A stretch of 50,663 nt of DNA from Nevskiaceae bacterium (GCA_008012115.1 SSEB01000017.1:1-50663); one strand, 5' to 3'. Positions 35,200 to 46,366 are shown, numbered from the stretch's first letter. The notes: generated from the sequence alone by a model not told the origin. Numbers and translations: made by a program.

Positions 35200-35835
35200 A
35201 TGACTATTGCAATCATTGGCCGCAAGGCCGGCATGACGAGGGTCTTCACCGACGCCGGTGAGGCCATCCCCGTTACCGTCATCGAGTGCACGCCCAACCG
35301 CGTGACTCAGGTCAAGACGCTGGAAACCGATGGCTACCGCGCTGTGCAGGTGGCGGTCGGTGACAAGAAGCCCGGCCGCGTGAACAAGGCGCTGACGGGC
35401 CACTACAAGAAGGCCGGCGTTGCCGCCGGGCGTGGTCTCTGGGAAATCCGCCTGTCGGCGGACGAAGGCCAGGACCTGCAGCTGGGTTCGGAAATCAAGG
35501 TCAGTGCGTTCGACGGCGTCAAGGCTGTCGACGTCACCGGCACCAGCATTGGTAAAGGTTTTGCCGGCGTGATCAAGCGCCACAATTTCGGCGGCGGTCG
35601 TGCAACGCACGGCAACTCGCTGTCGCACCGTGTTCCGGGTTCTATCGGCCAACGCCAGAGCCCTGGCAAGGTGTGGAAGAACAAGAAGATGGCCGGTCAT
35701 ATGGGTAACGAGCGTGTCACCACGCTCAACCTGGATCTGGTCAAGATCGATGCGGAACGCAACCTGCTGCTCGTCAAGGGCGCGGTGCCGGGCGCGGCGA
35801 ATGGCGATGTCATCGTCCGCCCCACGGTGAAGTAA
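35200..35835 (+). CDS. rplC: 50S ribosomal protein L3
   Basis: A 211-residue protein that nucleates 23S rRNA folding and reaches the peptidyl transferase centre. It begins [20 protein letters not shown]. The loop [14 protein letters not shown] contains the Gln that PrmB methylates in E. coli, and [15 protein letters not shown] follows. AGGGGA precedes the ATG 14 bases after rpsJ. Confidence 0.97.
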   Translation: MTIAIIGRKAGMTRVFTDAGEAIPVTVIECTPNRVTQVKTLETDGYRAVQVAVGDKKPGRVNKALTGHYKKAGVAAGRGLWEIRLSADEGQDLQLGSEIKVSAFDGVKAVDVTGTSIGKGFAGVIKRHNFGGGRATHGNSLSHRVPGSIGQRQSPGKVWKNKKMAGHMGNERVTTLNLDLVKIDAERNLLLVKGAVPGAANGDVIVRPTVK

Positions 35836-35851
35836 CCGGGGAAAAACGGCC

Positions 35852-36457
35852 ATGGATATTCAGATGCAACAAAGCAACACCAAGCTGGCGGTCGCCGACA
35901 GCGTTTTTGGTGCCGAGTACAACGAAGCCCTGATCCACCAGGTGGTCACCGCCTACATGAACGGCGGCCGCGCCGGCACCAAGGCGCAGAAGACCAAGGG
36001 TGAGGTTTCCGGTGGCGGCAAGAAGCCCTGGAAGCAGAAGGGTACCGGTCAGGCCCGCGCCGGCTCGATCCGCTCGCCGCTGTGGCGTGGTGGTGGCAAG
36101 ACTTTTGCCGCCGTGCCCCGCGACTTCAGCCAGAAGGTCAACAAGAAGATGTATCGCGGCGCGATCCGCTCGATCGTCTCTGAACTGAACCGTCAGGGTC
36201 ACCTGCTGGTCGCCGAGAACTTCACCGTCGATGCCGCAAAGACCAAGAGCCTCGTCGAGAAGCTCGGCCAGTACGGCGCCAATGACATCCTCGTCGTGAC
36301 CGGCGAAGTCGACAAGAACCTGTACCTGTCTGCCCGCAACCTGCCGCATGTCGCGGTTTGCGATGTCGAGGCGCTCAATCCCGTCGCCCTGCTGCGTCAT
36401 CAGAAAGTCCTGATGACGGCCGATGCGGTGAAGAAGCTGGAGGCCTGGCTGTCATGA
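35852..36457 (+). CDS. rplD: 50S ribosomal protein L4
   Basis: A 201-residue protein. The long basic loop [19 protein letters not shown] lines the nascent-peptide exit tunnel. In E. coli L4 represses its own operon through a leader RNA; here the leader upstream of rpsJ is very short, so that control may be absent. Its stop codon overlaps the rplW start (ATGA). Confidence 0.97.
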   Translation: MDIQMQQSNTKLAVADSVFGAEYNEALIHQVVTAYMNGGRAGTKAQKTKGEVSGGGKKPWKQKGTGQARAGSIRSPLWRGGGKTFAAVPRDFSQKVNKKMYRGAIRSIVSELNRQGHLLVAENFTVDAAKTKSLVEKLGQYGANDILVVTGEVDKNLYLSARNLPHVAVCDVEALNPVALLRHQKVLMTADAVKKLEAWLS

Positions 36458-36756
36458 ATTTCGAGCGTCTGCACCAGATCATCCTCGCGCCGGTGATCTC
36501 CGAGAAGGCCACTCGCGTGGCCGAAAAGCGCAATCAGGCGGTCTTCAAGGTCGCCCGTGATGCGCAGAAGCCGGAGATCAAGGAAGCGGTCGAGAAGCTG
36601 TTCAACGTCAAGGTCACCAGCGTCGCGACCCTGAACGTCAAGGGCAAGATCAAGCGTTTCGGCCAGTCCGTCGGCAAGCGGTCCGATTGGAAGAAGGCCT
36701 ATGTCACCCTGGCCGAAGGCCAGGAGATTGACTTCGTCGGCGGCGCTGCCAACTAA
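36454..36756 (+). CDS. rplW: 50S ribosomal protein L23
   Basis: A 100-residue protein starting [20 protein letters not shown]. It sits at the tunnel exit, where trigger factor and SRP dock. The conserved KAKxKRFG-type end is seen as [23 protein letters not shown]. The start at 36454 overlaps the rplD stop, indicating coupled translation. Confidence 0.97.
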   Translation: MNFERLHQIILAPVISEKATRVAEKRNQAVFKVARDAQKPEIKEAVEKLFNVKVTSVATLNVKGKIKRFGQSVGKRSDWKKAYVTLAEGQEIDFVGGAAN

Positions 36757-36766
36757 GGACCAAGTC

Positions 36767-37597
36767 ATGGCACTTATTCAGATGAAGCCCACCTCGCCGG
36801 GCCGCCGTCACCAAGTCAAGGTGACCACGCCGGGCCTGCACAAGGGCGACCCGTATTTCCCGCTGGTCGAGAGCCAGAGCGCCAGTGGCGGCCGTAACAA
36901 CAACGGCCACATGACCACCCGTCATAAGGGCGGTGGTCACAAGCATCACTATCGCCTAGTCGACTTCAAGCGCAACAAGGACGGCATCCCGGCCAAGGTC
37001 GAGCGCCTCGAATACGATCCGAACCGCAGCGCCCATATCGCGCTGGTGTTGTTTGCAGATGGCGAGCGCCGCTACGTCATCGCGGCGCGTGGCGTCGCGG
37101 TCGGCGACACCATCCAGAACGGGGCCGATGCGCCGATCAAGGCGGGCAACGCCCTGCCGCTGCGCAACATCCCGATTGGTTCCACCATTCACTGCCTGGA
37201 AATGCGTCCGGGCAAGGGCGCCCAGATCGCGCGCTCGGCCGGCGCTGCCGTGCAGCTAGTGGCCCGCGATGGCGATTACGCCACCGTGCGTCTCCGCTCC
37301 GGTGAAATGCGCAAGGTGCAGGCCGACTGCCGCGCCACCATCGGCGAAGTCAGCAACGCCGACCACAACCTCCGTCAGTACGGCAAGGCCGGCGCCAAGC
37401 GCTGGAAGGGCATCCGCCCGACCGTCCGCGGCGTGGTCATGAACCCGGTCGATCACCCGCATGGTGGTGGTGAAGGACGCTCGGGTCAGGGTAATCCGCA
37501 TCCGGTCACGCCTTGGGGTCAGCAGACCAAGGGCCTCAAGACCCGCAACAACAAGCGCACGCAGAACATGATCGTGCGCAGCCGCCACAAGAAGTAA
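36767..37597 (+). CDS. rplB: 50S ribosomal protein L2
   Basis: A 276-residue protein, the usual length, needed for subunit association and peptidyl transfer. It contains [19 protein letters not shown] with the conserved His near the catalytic centre. It starts [14 protein letters not shown] at 36767, 10 bases after rplW. Confidence 0.97.
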   Translation: MALIQMKPTSPGRRHQVKVTTPGLHKGDPYFPLVESQSASGGRNNNGHMTTRHKGGGHKHHYRLVDFKRNKDGIPAKVERLEYDPNRSAHIALVLFADGERRYVIAARGVAVGDTIQNGADAPIKAGNALPLRNIPIGSTIHCLEMRPGKGAQIARSAGAAVQLVARDGDYATVRLRSGEMRKVQADCRATIGEVSNADHNLRQYGKAGAKRWKGIRPTVRGVVMNPVDHPHGGGEGRSGQGNPHPVTPWGQQTKGLKTRNNKRTQNMIVRSRHKK

Positions 37598-37609
37598 CGA
37601 GGTGTAATC

Positions 37610-37912
37610 GTGCCGCGTTCAGTCAAGAAAGGCCCTTTTGTCGATCATCACCTGTCCAAGAAGGTGAGTGACATGATGGGCGCCCGCGTGAAGAAGCCGA
37701 TCAAGACCTGGTCGCGTCGTTCGATGATCGTGCCTGACATGGTGGGTCTCACCATCCAGGTGCATAACGGTCGCCAGCACATGCCGGTTTTTGTTACCGA
37801 GCACATGGTTGGTCACAAGCTCGGCGAGTTTGCGCCCACCCGTACGTTCAAGGGCCACTCCGCGGACAAGAAGACCGATGCGCCCAAGGCCGCTGCGCCC
37901 AAGGCTGCGTAA
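37610..37912 (+). CDS. rpsS: 30S ribosomal protein S19
   Basis: A 100-residue protein initiated at a GTG codon, with [19 protein letters not shown] and the conserved [27 protein letters not shown]. It binds 16S rRNA in the 30S head with S13. It carries an Ala/Lys-rich C-terminal tail ([12 protein letters not shown]) beyond the usual 92 residues. Confidence 0.96.
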   Translation: MPRSVKKGPFVDHHLSKKVSDMMGARVKKPIKTWSRRSMIVPDMVGLTIQVHNGRQHMPVFVTEHMVGHKLGEFAPTRTFKGHSADKKTDAPKAAAPKAA

Positions 37913-37923
37913 CGGAGCACGAC

Positions 37924-38256
37924 ATGCAAACGCAAGCAGTTCTCAAGTTCGTCCGACTGTCGCCGCAGAAGGCGCGTCTGGTGGCCGATCTGGTCCGTGG
38001 CAAGAAGGTCGATGAGGCCATCAACACGCTCAAGTTCTCCAACCAGCGCGCTGCCGGGATCCTCAAGAAAGTCCTGGAATCGGCCATCGCCAATGCTGAG
38101 AACAACAACGGCGCCGATGTTGACGAACTCAAGGTCAGCGAGATCTTCGTGGACGAGGGTCCGGTGATGAAGCGCATCCGTCCGCGCGCCAAGGGCCGTG
38201 CTGACCGTATCAGCAAGCGCACCAGCCACATCACCATCCGCGTTGGCGACGAGTAA
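37924..38256 (+). CDS. rplV: 50S ribosomal protein L22
   Basis: A 110-residue protein whose extended hairpin ([21 protein letters not shown]) lines the exit tunnel and is the site of macrolide-related changes in other bacteria. The N-terminal [20 protein letters not shown] is typical. It is 11 bases after rpsS. Confidence 0.97.
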   Translation: MQTQAVLKFVRLSPQKARLVADLVRGKKVDEAINTLKFSNQRAAGILKKVLESAIANAENNNGADVDELKVSEIFVDEGPVMKRIRPRAKGRADRISKRTSHITIRVGDE

Positions 38257-38267
38257 GAGTAGAGACT

Positions 38268-38960
38268 ATGGGCCACAAAGTTAATCCAAACGGTTTCCGT
38301 CTCGGCATCACCACGCAGTGGACGTCGAACTGGTACGCCGAGCGCGGCGCCTACGGCGAGAACCTGAACAAGGACATCGCGGTGCGTAAGTTCCTGCGCG
38401 AGAAGCTGGCGCAGGCCAACGTTTCGCGCATCCAGATCGACCGTCCGGCCAAGAGCGCCCGTGTAACGATCCACACCGCCCGCCCCGGCATCGTGATCGG
38501 CAAGAAGGGCGAAGACATCGAGAAGCTGAAGCAGGATGTTGCCAAGATCATGGGCCTCAAGCCCGACGTCGTGCACATCTCGGTCGAGGAAATCCGCAAG
38601 CCGGAACTCGATGCGCACCTGATCGCCGAGAGCATCGCGCAACAGCTCGAGCGCCGCATCATGTTCCGCCGCGCGATGAAGCGCGCCGTGCAGAACGCCA
38701 TGCGCCTGGGCGCGGGCGGCATCAAGATCCAGCTCGGCGGCCGCCTGAATGGCGCTGAAATCGCCCGTGTCGAGTGGTACCGCGAAGGCCGCGTGCCGCT
38801 CCACACCCTGCGTGCCTTCGTCGATTACTCGACTGCGGAAGCCAAGACCACCTACGGCATCATCGGCGTCAAGGTCTGGGTCTTCTCCGGCGAAGTGTTC
38901 GAAGCTGACAAGCGCGCGGAAAAGAAAGAAGAAGCAGTCGCCGAGGCCCACGCGGCCTAA
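38268..38960 (+). CDS. rpsC: 30S ribosomal protein S3
   Basis: A 230-residue protein with [14 protein letters not shown], a type II KH domain around [20 protein letters not shown], and the C-terminal block [22 protein letters not shown]3 forms the mRNA entry channel with S4 and S5 and contributes helicase activity. A short Lys/Glu-rich tail ends the protein. Confidence 0.97.
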   Translation: MGHKVNPNGFRLGITTQWTSNWYAERGAYGENLNKDIAVRKFLREKLAQANVSRIQIDRPAKSARVTIHTARPGIVIGKKGEDIEKLKQDVAKIMGLKPDVVHISVEEIRKPELDAHLIAESIAQQLERRIMFRRAMKRAVQNAMRLGAGGIKIQLGGRLNGAEIARVEWYREGRVPLHTLRAFVDYSTAEAKTTYGIIGVKVWVFSGEVFEADKRAEKKEEAVAEAHAA

Positions 38961-38978
38961 GGCTCGGAGTTCGTCATC

Positions 38979-39392
38979 ATGATGCAACCTAAGCGAACCA
39001 AGTATCGCAAGCAGATGAAGGGGACCAACAAGGGTCTCGCCTTCAACGGCAACAAAGTCAGCTTCGGCGAGTTCGGCCTGAAGTCGACCGAGCATGGCCG
39101 CATCACGGCCCGCCAGATCGAGGCTGCCCGTCGCGTGATCACGCGCTACGTCAAGCGTGGCGGCAAGCTGTGGATCCGCATTTTCCCTGACGTTCCCGTG
39201 ACCAAGAAGCCTCTCGAAGTCCGAATGGGTTCGGGTAAGGGCAACGTCGAGTACTGGGTCGCCAAGGTTCAGCCGGGCAAGATGCTCTATGAAATGGAAG
39301 GCGTGACCGAGGCCGAGGCCCGCGAGGCGTTCCGCCTTGCCGCCGCCAAGCTGTCGGTCAAGACCACCTTCGCCAACCGGACGATCCTCTAA
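38979..39392 (+). CDS. rplP: 50S ribosomal protein L16
   Basis: A 137-residue protein beginning [15 protein letters not shown], with the VRMGSGKG motif whose Arg is hydroxylated in E. coli. L16 helps position A-site tRNA. GGAG 9 bases upstream favours the first of two adjacent ATG codons. Its stop overlaps the rpmC start by one base. Confidence 0.97.
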   Translation: MMQPKRTKYRKQMKGTNKGLAFNGNKVSFGEFGLKSTEHGRITARQIEAARRVITRYVKRGGKLWIRIFPDVPVTKKPLEVRMGSGKGNVEYWVAKVQPGKMLYEMEGVTEAEAREAFRLAAAKLSVKTTFANRTIL

Positions 39393-39598
39393 TGAAAACG
39401 ACCGATTACGTGAAGTCGCTGCGTGGCAAGAACACGCAGGAACTCAACGCCGAGCTGGAAGCGCTGCGCAAGGAACAGTTCAACCTGCGCATGCAAAAGG
39501 CGATCGGCCAGCAGAACAAGAGCAGTCTGACGCGCGATGTGCGCAAGAAGATTGCGCGCACGAAGACCGTTATGCGTCAGCAGGTGAAGGCGTCATGA
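39392..39598 (+). CDS. rpmC: 50S ribosomal protein L29
   Basis: A 68-residue two-helix protein ([20 protein letters not shown], then [16 protein letters not shown]). It lies near the exit tunnel beside L23. The start shares a base with the rplP stop, and the stop overlaps the rpsQ start, so translation is coupled on both sides. Confidence 0.96.
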   Translation: MKTTDYVKSLRGKNTQELNAELEALRKEQFNLRMQKAIGQQNKSSLTRDVRKKIARTKTVMRQQVKAS

Positions 39599-39864
39599 GC
39601 GAAGCAACCCAGAAGAAGACCGGCAACCACGTCGTCGGCGTGGTCGTCAGCAGCAAGGCCAACAAGACGATCACCGTGCTGGTGGAGCGCAGCGAGCGCC
39701 ATCCGCTGTACGGCAAGTACGTGCGCCGTTCGACCAAGCTCTATGCGCACGACGAGAACAACCAGTGCAAGGAAGGCGACACCGTCTCGATCGTCGAGAC
39801 CCGTCCCCTGTCCAAGCAGAAGCGCTTCCGCCTGGTGGAAGTGATCAAGTCGGCCCACGCCTGA
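39595..39864 (+). CDS. rpsQ: 30S ribosomal protein S17
   Basis: An 89-residue OB-fold protein starting [20 protein letters not shown], with [20 protein letters not shown] and the end VEVIKSAHA. It is a primary 16S rRNA binder. The start at 39595 overlaps the rpmC stop in an ATGA. Confidence 0.96.
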   Translation: MSEATQKKTGNHVVGVVVSSKANKTITVLVERSERHPLYGKYVRRSTKLYAHDENNQCKEGDTVSIVETRPLSKQKRFRLVEVIKSAHA

Positions 39865-39880
39865 TACAGGAGCAGCAGAC

Positions 39881-40246
39881 ATGATCCAACAAGAATCTTT
39901 CCTGGTCGCGGCCGACAACAGCGGCGCCAAGCTGGTGCAGGTCATCCAGGTCAAGGGCAGCACGCAGCGCCGCTATGCTGGCGTCGGTGACCTGATCAAG
40001 GTCACCGTCAAGGACGCGATTCCGCGCGGCAAGGTCAAGAAGGGCGAAGTGCACGATGCCGTCGTGGTCCGCACTCGCTTCCCGATCCGCCGTCCCGACG
40101 GTTCGGTGATCCGCTTTGACACAAATGCTGCCGTGCTGCTCACCAACAAGCAGGAACCGCTGGGCACCCGCATCTTTGGACCGGTGACCCGCGAGCTGCG
40201 CGAGCGCTTCATGCGCATCATCTCCCTGGCGCCCGAAGTTCTGTAA
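39881..40246 (+). CDS. rplN: 50S ribosomal protein L14
   Basis: A 121-residue protein, first of the spc segment: [19 protein letters not shown], then [23 protein letters not shown]14 contacts 16S rRNA helix 14 in a subunit bridge. AGGAG lies before the ATG. Confidence 0.97.
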   Translation: MIQQESFLVAADNSGAKLVQVIQVKGSTQRRYAGVGDLIKVTVKDAIPRGKVKKGEVHDAVVVRTRFPIRRPDGSVIRFDTNAAVLLTNKQEPLGTRIFGPVTRELRERFMRIISLAPEVL

Positions 40247-40259
40247 GAGTCGAGTAATC

Positions 40260-40586
40260 ATGAACAAGATCAGGAAGGGCGACGAAGTCGTCGTCATCAC
40301 CGGCAAGGACAAGGGTCGCCGCGGCAAGGTGAGCCAGGTTCTCGACAGCGGCCATCTGGTGGTCGAGGGCGTCAACGTCGCCAAGAAGCACCAGCGTGGC
40401 AACCCGAACGCAGGCGTCGCCGGCGGCATCATCGAGCAGGAAATGCCGATCGAAGGCTCCAACGTGATGCTCTGGAACCCCAAGACCAACAAGGGCGATC
40501 GCGTCGGCTTCAAATTTGAAGGCGAAGGCGAGAAGCGCCGCAAGGTCCGTTACTTCAAGTCCAACCAAGAAGTTGTGGACGGCTGA
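40260..40586 (+). CDS. rplX: 50S ribosomal protein L24
   Basis: A 108-residue protein with a KOW motif ([21 protein letters not shown]) and [20 protein letters not shown]24 is an assembly initiator on 23S rRNA. It lies 13 bases after rplN. Confidence 0.97.
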   Translation: MNKIRKGDEVVVITGKDKGRRGKVSQVLDSGHLVVEGVNVAKKHQRGNPNAGVAGGIIEQEMPIEGSNVMLWNPKTNKGDRVGFKFEGEGEKRRKVRYFKSNQEVVDG

Positions 40587-40596
40587 GATCAGTACC

Positions 40597-41133
40597 ATGG
40601 CCAATTTGCAGAATTTCTACCGTGAGTCCGTCGCCCAGAGCCTGAAGACCAAGCTCGGTGTCGGCGCCATGGAAGTCCCGCGCATCACCAAGATCACTCT
40701 CAACATGGGCGTGGGCGAGACCACGACCGACCGCAAGGTGATCGAGCATGCGGTTGCCGACATGACCGCGATCGCCGGCCAGAAGCCGGTCGTCACCAAG
40801 TCGCGCCTGTCTATCGCCGGCTTCAAGGTCCGCGAGAATTTCCCGGTGGGCGTCAAGGTGACGCTGCGCGCGGAGCGCATGTACGAATTCCTCGAGCGCC
40901 TGATCGTCATTGCGCTGCCTCGCATCCGTGACTTCCGCGGCATCAGCGCGCGCGGCTTCGACGGCCGCGGCAATTTCAACTTCGGCATTACCGAGCAGAT
41001 CATCTTTCCGGAAATCGAATACGAAAAGATCGATGCGCTGCGCGGCATGAACATCACCATCACCACCACGGCGAAGACCGACGAGCAGGGCAAGGCGCTG
41101 CTCGAAGCGTTCAACTTCCCGTTCCGCAAGTAA
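40597..41133 (+). CDS. rplE: 50S ribosomal protein L5
   Basis: A 178-residue protein, starting [14 protein letters not shown] at 40597, that binds 5S rRNA and contacts P-site t[13 protein letters not shown] and [26 protein letters not shown] motifs are present. It is 10 bases after rplX. Confidence 0.97.
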   Translation: MANLQNFYRESVAQSLKTKLGVGAMEVPRITKITLNMGVGETTTDRKVIEHAVADMTAIAGQKPVVTKSRLSIAGFKVRENFPVGVKVTLRAERMYEFLERLIVIALPRIRDFRGISARGFDGRGNFNFGITEQIIFPEIEYEKIDALRGMNITITTTAKTDEQGKALLEAFNFPFRK

Positions 41134-41145
41134 GGGTTATTCGCA

Positions 41146-41451
41146 ATGGCCAAGAAGAACATGATCGAGCGCGAGAAGAAGCGCGCTGCTCTGGTCACGA
41201 AACTCAGCAAGAAGCGCGACGCGCTGAAGGCGACCATCGCTGACCCGAGCGTGGGCTACGAAGAGAAGCAGGTGGCCGTGGTGGCGCTGCAGAAGATGCC
41301 GCGCGACTCCAGCTACACCCGCCAGCGCAACCGCTGCAAGCAGACCGGTCGTACCCGCGGCGTCTACCGCAAGTTCGGTCTCACCCGCCACAAGCTTCGC
41401 GAAGCCGCCATGAAGGGCGAAATCCCGGGCCTCAAGAAGGCCAGCTGGTAA
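41146..41451 (+). CDS. rpsN: 30S ribosomal protein S14 (zinc-free form)
   Basis: A 101-residue S14 of the long, zinc-independent type: only one Cys is present ([20 protein letters not shown]) in place of the four-Cys knuckle of the short form. It joins the 30S head late in assembly. Confidence 0.97.
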   Translation: MAKKNMIEREKKRAALVTKLSKKRDALKATIADPSVGYEEKQVAVVALQKMPRDSSYTRQRNRCKQTGRTRGVYRKFGLTRHKLREAAMKGEIPGLKKASW

Positions 41452-41462
41452 GGGGATAACAG

Positions 41463-41858
41463 ATGAGCATGCACGACCCCATTTCCGATTTCCTGACCCG
41501 AATCCGTAACGGCCAGCAGGCCGGCAAGAAGCAGATCGCTTCGCCGTCCTCGTCGGTCAAGGAAGCGATTGCCGCCGTCCTCAAGGACGAAGGCTACATC
41601 GCCGAGTACAGCGTGGTTGCCGAAGGCAACAAGAAGACGATTGTCCTCACCCTGAAGTATTTCGAAGGCAAGCCGGTCATCGAGCGCCTTGAGCGCATCA
41701 GCAAGCCGAGCCTGCGCGTGTACAAGGGCAAGGATGAACTGCCGAAGGTTCTTGGCGGTCTCGGCATCGCCATTGTGTCCACCCCCAAGGGCGTGGTGAG
41801 CGACCGCAAGGCGCGCGCCGCAGGCCAGGGCGGTGAAGTTCTCTGCATCGTCGCCTAA
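41463..41858 (+). CDS. rpsH: 30S ribosomal protein S8
   Basis: A 131-residue protein ([16 protein letters not shown]; end GGEVLCIVA). S8 binds central-domain 16S rRNA. In E. coli it also represses the spc operon by binding mRNA near rplE; no test of that is possible by eye here. Confidence 0.97.
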   Translation: MSMHDPISDFLTRIRNGQQAGKKQIASPSSSVKEAIAAVLKDEGYIAEYSVVAEGNKKTIVLTLKYFEGKPVIERLERISKPSLRVYKGKDELPKVLGGLGIAIVSTPKGVVSDRKARAAGQGGEVLCIVA

Positions 41859-41873
41859 AGACAGAGCACAGTC

Positions 41874-42407
41874 ATGTCACGAGTCGCAAAAATGCCGGTG
41901 AAGATTCCGGCCGGTGTCCAGGTTTCCACCGAGGGTGGCAATCTCGTCGTCAAGGGCGCGAAGGCCAGCCTGTCGCGCGCACTGCCGCCCAACGTCGCGA
42001 TCGACGTCAAGGACGGCGTGGCCACGATCAGCGAGCAGACCCTCAAGACCAACGCCATGGTCGGCGGCACCATCCGTGCCCTGATGAATAACATGGTGGA
42101 AGGCGTGACCAAGGGTTTCGAGCGCAAGCTGCAGCTGGTCGGTGTCGGTTACCGCGCCTCTGTGGTCGCGAACAAGCATGTCAACCTGCAGGTTGGCCTG
42201 TCGCACCCGGTCGAGCATCCGATCCCCGCCGGCATCAGCGTTGAGTGCCCGACGCAGACGGATATCGTCATCAAGGGCGCTGACAAGCACGCCGTCGGCC
42301 AGCTGGCTGCCCAGTTGCGCTCGTACCGTCCGCCCGAGCCCTACAAGGGCAAGGGTGTGCGCTACTCCGACGAGAAGGTCAGCCTCAAGGAAGCCAAGAA
42401 GAAGTAA
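41874..42407 (+). CDS. rplF: 50S ribosomal protein L6
   Basis: A 177-residue protein with two related domains (MSRVAKMPVKIPAGVQVS; end PEPYKGKGVRYSDEKVSLKE). It lies near the factor-binding site. The following gap of 83 bases before rplR is the largest inside the spc segment, and I see no feature in it. Confidence 0.97.
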   Translation: MSRVAKMPVKIPAGVQVSTEGGNLVVKGAKASLSRALPPNVAIDVKDGVATISEQTLKTNAMVGGTIRALMNNMVEGVTKGFERKLQLVGVGYRASVVANKHVNLQVGLSHPVEHPIPAGISVECPTQTDIVIKGADKHAVGQLAAQLRSYRPPEPYKGKGVRYSDEKVSLKEAKKK

Positions 42408-42490
42408 ACCGGGTTCCGCGCGGCGCGTAGCGTCCTCCAAGGATTCGTCGCCGTCGGAATGGGTCACGCAGCGAAAGAGATAGAAGGCTT

Positions 42491-42841
42491 ATGAAAGACA
42501 AAAACGAGACTCGTCTGCGCCGCGCGCGCCGCACGCGGGCTCATATCCGCGAGTTGGGCGTTCATCGCCTGTCGGTGCACCGTACGGCGCGTCACATCTA
42601 TGCGCAGATCATCGCGCCGGATGCCGCCAACACCGTCGCTGCTGCATCCACCGTCGAGAAGATCGATGGCCTCGACAGCACCGGCAATGTCGATGCTGCC
42701 AAGCGCATCGGCACCCTGATCGCCGAGCGCGCCAAGGCCGCCGGCGTTACCAAGGTCGCTTTCGACCGTTCTGGCTTCAAGTATCACGGCCGCGTCAAGG
42801 CGCTGGCCGACGCCGCGCGTGAAGCGGGTCTGGAGTTCTAA
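42491..42841 (+). CDS. rplR: 50S ribosomal protein L18
   Basis: A 116-residue 5S rRNA-binding protein ([20 protein letters not shown]; end [21 protein letters not shown]). It is 3 bases before rpsE. Confidence 0.97.
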   Translation: MKDKNETRLRRARRTRAHIRELGVHRLSVHRTARHIYAQIIAPDAANTVAAASTVEKIDGLDSTGNVDAAKRIGTLIAERAKAAGVTKVAFDRSGFKYHGRVKALADAAREAGLEF

Positions 42842-42844
42842 AAA

Positions 42845-43360
42845 ATGGCGACTCAGTTCAATATCGATGACGTTCAGTCCGGCGGCGACCTGAAGGAAAA
42901 GCTGGTCGCGGTCAACCGCGTGTCCAAGACGGTCAAGGGCGGCAAGCAGTTCGCGTTCACGGCCCTCACGGTCGTGGGCGACGGCGCCGGTCGCGTCGGC
43001 TTTGGCTACGGCAAGGCCCGCGAAGTCCCGGCTGCCATCGCCAAGGCGATGGAGCAGGCCAAGCGCAGCATGATCACGGTGCCGCTCAAGGGCACCACGC
43101 TGCAGCACGAGATCTGGGGCACGCACGGTGCCACCAAGGTCTTCATGCGCCCGGCCTCGGATGGTACCGGTGTCATCGCTGGCGGCGCCATGCGTGCCGT
43201 GTTCGAAGTGGCCGGCGTGCAGAACGTCCTGTCGAAGTCGCTGGGTTCGCGCAATCCGATCAACATGGTTCGCGCCACCATCGACGCCCTCAAGAAGATG
43301 AACCAGCCGTCTGACATCGCTGCCAAGCGCGGCAAGACGCTCGAAGAAATCCTGGGCTAA
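42845..43360 (+). CDS. rpsE: 30S ribosomal protein S5
   Basis: A 171-residue protein with the double-stranded RNA-binding-like N-terminal domain ([41 protein letters not shown]) and end [10 protein letters not shown]. It acts in mRNA unwinding and decoding accuracy. Confidence 0.97.
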   Translation: MATQFNIDDVQSGGDLKEKLVAVNRVSKTVKGGKQFAFTALTVVGDGAGRVGFGYGKAREVPAAIAKAMEQAKRSMITVPLKGTTLQHEIWGTHGATKVFMRPASDGTGVIAGGAMRAVFEVAGVQNVLSKSLGSRNPINMVRATIDALKKMNQPSDIAAKRGKTLEEILG

Positions 43361-43363
43361 GCC

Positions 43364-43549
43364 ATGAGCAACAAGCAAATCAAAGTGACCCTGGTGCGCA
43401 GCCTGGCCAAGCGCCTGCCCAACCACCAGGATTGCGTCCGCGGACTCGGTCTCAAGCGCGTGTACCAGACGGTGACGCTGTCGGCGACGCCGGAAGTGAT
43501 GGGCATGATCCGCAAGGTCGATTTCATGCTGAAAGTGGAAGAGGTCTGA
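43364..43549 (+). CDS. rpmD: 50S ribosomal protein L30
   Basis: A 61-residue protein with [20 protein letters not shown] and [22 protein letters not shown]. It lies 3 bases after rpsE and one base before rplO. Confidence 0.96.
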   Translation: MSNKQIKVTLVRSLAKRLPNHQDCVRGLGLKRVYQTVTLSATPEVMGMIRKVDFMLKVEEV

Positions 43550-43550
43550 G

Positions 43551-43985
43551 ATGAAACTCAACACCATCAAGCCTGCCAAGGGCGCCAAGACGGCGCGCTT
43601 CCGTGTTGCTCGCGGCATCGGCTCCGGCATGGGCAAGACGGCCGGTCGTGGCCACAAGGGTCAGCGTGCTCGCAAGGGCGGGCGCGGCAAGCTGGGCTTT
43701 GAAGGCGGCCAGATGCCGATCCAGCGTCGTCTGCCCAAGCGCGGGTTCAACTCCGCGATTGCGCGCACCACGGCCGAGATCAACCTGTCCGACCTCAACA
43801 AGATGAAGGCCACGGAAATCGACTTGGCGGTGCTCAAGGCCGAGAACGTGATCCGCCACGACATGCTGTCGGTCAAGCTGATCAAGTCCGGCTCGATCAC
43901 CCGCAAGGTTGTGCTCAAGGGCATTCCCGCGACCAAGGGCGCGCGCGAGGCCGTGACGGCCGCCGGCGGCAGCGTCGGCGAGTAA
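43551..43985 (+). CDS. rplO: 50S ribosomal protein L15
   Basis: A 144-residue protein with the Gly/Arg-rich extension [19 protein letters not shown] and [18 protein letters not shown]. It binds 23S rRNA late in assembly. It directly precedes secY, as in most Gammaproteobacteria. Confidence 0.97.
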   Translation: MKLNTIKPAKGAKTARFRVARGIGSGMGKTAGRGHKGQRARKGGRGKLGFEGGQMPIQRRLPKRGFNSAIARTTAEINLSDLNKMKATEIDLAVLKAENVIRHDMLSVKLIKSGSITRKVVLKGIPATKGAREAVTAAGGSVGE

Positions 43986-43995
43986 CGGTCGCGCC

Positions 43996-45333
43996 ATGGC
44001 CAAGACTCCGGCAACGACGGGCGGTATGGTTCCCGACATCACCAAGCTGGGTGAAGTGCGCGGCCGCCTGCTGTTCCTGCTTGCCGCGATCGTGGTCTAC
44101 CGCATCGGCAGCTACATCCCGGTGCCGGGCATGGATCCCGCGCAGCTGGCGGCGGTGTTCGAGCAGCAGAAGGGCACGATCCTGGACATGTTCAACATGT
44201 TCTCGGGCGGCGCCCTCAAGCGCTTCTCGATCTTCGCCCTGGGCGTGATGCCGTACATTTCGGCGTCCATCATCGTGCAGCTGCTGACCTCCGTCATGCC
44301 CCAGCTCAAGGAGCTGCGCAAGGAAGGCGAGTCGGGTCGCCGCACGCTGACCAAGTACACGCGTTACAGCACGCTGGCGCTCGCGACGTTCCAGTCGGTC
44401 GGTGCCGCCTACGCGTTGCAAAAGAGTGGCGTGGCGTACAACCCGGGCATCGGCTTCATTTTCACCGCCGCAGTCAGCCTGGTCACCGGCACCATGTTCC
44501 TGATGTGGCTGGGCGAGCAGATCACCGAGCGCGGCGTCGGCAACGGCATGTCGATGATCATTTTCGCCGGCATCGTGGCGGATATGCCGCGCGCCCTGGG
44601 CGCGACGGCTCAGCTGGTCAGCGAAGGCTCGATGAATGGCTTCCAGGTGCTGATCGTCTTCGCCCTGGCCGTGCTCGTGACCTGGGGCGTGGTGTTCGTC
44701 GAGCGCGCGCAGCGCCGTATCCCGGTGCACCACGCGCGCCGGCAGCAGGGGCGCAAGCTGTTTGCGGCCCAGACGCAGCATCTGCCGCTCAAACTCAACA
44801 TGTCGGGCGTGATCCCGCCGATCTTTGCCTCGAGCATCATCCTGTTCCCGGCGTCGATGGTCCGCTTCTTCGGCGAAGGCCAGGCCGGCGGCATCCTGCA
44901 GCAGATCGCCAACGCGCTGTCGCCCGGCCAGGTGCTGTACACCGTGCTGTACGCACTGTTGATCATCTTTTTCTGCTTTTTCTACACGGCGCTGGTGTTC
45001 GATTCGCGCGAGACTGCGGAGAACCTCAAGAAGTCCGGTGCCTTCATTCCGGGTGTGCGTCCCGGCGCCATGACCGCGAAGTACATCGATCAGGTGCTGA
45101 CGCGCCTGACGGTGATCGGTGCTGTGTACATCACGCTCGTCTGCCTGATGCCGGAATTCCTGACCACGACCTGGAATGTGCCGTTCTATTTCGGCGGCAC
45201 CTCGTTGCTGATCACGGTGGTGGTGGTGATGGACTTCATGGCGCAGTTGCAAGCGCACCTGATGTCGCACCAGTACGAGGGCCTGATGAAGAAGGCCAAT
45301 CTCAAGTCCCCGGGCCCCAAGACCGCGGGTTGA
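43996..45333 (+). CDS. secY: Preprotein translocase subunit SecY
   Basis: A 445-residue inner-membrane protein with ten membrane helices, the channel of the Sec translocon. The plug and early helices ([21 protein letters not shown]), [12 protein letters not shown], and the cytoplasmic loops around [20 protein letters not shown] and [13 protein letters not shown] are conserved. It lies 10 bases after rplO and 36 bases before rpmJ. Confidence 0.97.
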   Translation: MAKTPATTGGMVPDITKLGEVRGRLLFLLAAIVVYRIGSYIPVPGMDPAQLAAVFEQQKGTILDMFNMFSGGALKRFSIFALGVMPYISASIIVQLLTSVMPQLKELRKEGESGRRTLTKYTRYSTLALATFQSVGAAYALQKSGVAYNPGIGFIFTAAVSLVTGTMFLMWLGEQITERGVGNGMSMIIFAGIVADMPRALGATAQLVSEGSMNGFQVLIVFALAVLVTWGVVFVERAQRRIPVHHARRQQGRKLFAAQTQHLPLKLNMSGVIPPIFASSIILFPASMVRFFGEGQAGGILQQIANALSPGQVLYTVLYALLIIFFCFFYTALVFDSRETAENLKKSGAFIPGVRPGAMTAKYIDQVLTRLTVIGAVYITLVCLMPEFLTTTWNVPFYFGGTSLLITVVVVMDFMAQLQAHLMSHQYEGLMKKANLKSPGPKTAG

Positions 45334-45369
45334 TCCGCGGCACTGATTTAGAACCAAGAGGTTTCCCCC

Positions 45370-45483
45370 ATGAAAGTCCGCACTTCGGTCAAGAAAATCT
45401 GCCGGAACTGCAAAGTGATTCGCCGTAACGGCGTGGTCCGCGTGATCTGCACGGACCTGCGTCACAAGCAGCGCCAGGGCTGA
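45370..45483 (+). CDS. rpmJ: 50S ribosomal protein L36 (zinc-binding form)
   Basis: A 37-residue protein, [19 protein letters not shown] at the start. C11, C14, C27 and H32 form the zinc site of the C+ type. It lies between secY and rpsM in the standard position; GAGG precedes its ATG. Confidence 0.95.
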   Translation: MKVRTSVKKICRNCKVIRRNGVVRVICTDLRHKQRQG

Positions 45484-45499
45484 TCCCTGAGGATCGGCT

Positions 45500-45528
45500 T
45501 TTACAGAATCAGGTAGTTCGGTTAAACT
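45500..45528 (+). promoter_or_regulatory. Candidate internal promoter of the alpha segment
   Basis: TTTACA (45500-45505) and TAAACT (45523-45528) are 17 bases apart in the 77-base gap before rpsM. A small hairpin (GCGCG-GCTT-CGCGC, 45529-45542) follows. This may give separate expression of rpsM-rpsK-rpsD-rpoA-rplQ, or the hairpin may take part in S4-type autogenous control. Confidence 0.4.
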
Positions 45529-45560
45529 GCGCGGCTTCGCGCGAAATTTGAGGTTTCAAC

Positions 45561-45923
45561 ATGGCACGTATCGCGGGCGTCAACATCCCGGATAAGAAAC
45601 ACACCGTCATCGCCCTGCGGGCGATCTACGGCGTCGGCGCGACCCGCGCCAAGGCGATCTGCGCCAGCGCCGGGATCGATCCCACGGTCCAGATTCGCAC
45701 GCTGACCGAGGCTGAACTCGACAAGCTCCGCGCCGAAGTCGCGAAGTTCATCGTCGAGGGCGACCTGCGCCGCGAAGTGTCCATGAGCATCAAGCGCCTG
45801 ATGGACCTGGGCTGCTACCGCGGCCAGCGTCACCGCCGCGGCCTGCCGGTGCGCGGCCAGCGTACCCGCACCAACGCACGCACCCGCAAGGGCCCGCGTC
45901 GCGCGATCAAGAAAAGCGGTTAA
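45561..45923 (+). CDS. rpsM: 30S ribosomal protein S13
   Basis: A 120-residue protein ([20 protein letters not shown]; end [20 protein letters not shown]) of the 30S head. It bridges to the 50S subunit and contacts P-site tRNA. It is the first gene of the alpha segment. Confidence 0.97.
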   Translation: MARIAGVNIPDKKHTVIALRAIYGVGATRAKAICASAGIDPTVQIRTLTEAELDKLRAEVAKFIVEGDLRREVSMSIKRLMDLGCYRGQRHRRGLPVRGQRTRTNARTRKGPRRAIKKSG

Positions 45924-45945
45924 TTAAGGAAGTCGGAAAGAGTCT

Positions 45946-46350
45946 ATGGCAACAGCACCCGCCAACGCAGCCTCCGCTCCCAAGCGCAAGCGCGTCAAGA
46001 AGAACGTGACCGATGCGGTCGCGCACATCCACGCCTCGTTCAACAACACGATCGTCCTGATCACCGACCGTCAGGGCAACACCCTGTCCTGGTCCACGGC
46101 CGGCGCCTGCGGCTTCAAGGGCTCGCGCAAGAGCACGCCGTTCGCCGCGCAGGTCGCCGCCGAGCGCGCCGCCACCGCGGCCGCCGAGCATGGCGTCAAG
46201 AATCTGGAAGTTCGCGTCAAGGGCCCCGGCCCGGGTCGCGAGTCCGCCGTGCGTTCGCTCAATGCCGCCGGCTTCAAGGTCGTCAACATCACCGACGTCA
46301 CCCCGATCCCGCACAACGGCTGCCGCGCTCCCAAGCGCCGCCGCGTCTAA
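45946..46350 (+). CDS. rpsK: 30S ribosomal protein S11
   Basis: A 134-residue protein with an Ala-rich N terminus ([15 protein letters not shown]), [20 protein letters not shown] and the end [15 protein letters not shown]. It lies on the 30S platform near the Shine-Dalgarno helix. Confidence 0.97.
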   Translation: MATAPANAASAPKRKRVKKNVTDAVAHIHASFNNTIVLITDRQGNTLSWSTAGACGFKGSRKSTPFAAQVAAERAATAAAEHGVKNLEVRVKGPGPGRESAVRSLNAAGFKVVNITDVTPIPHNGCRAPKRRRV

Positions 46351-46366
46351 CGGGGAGTAAGAGAAC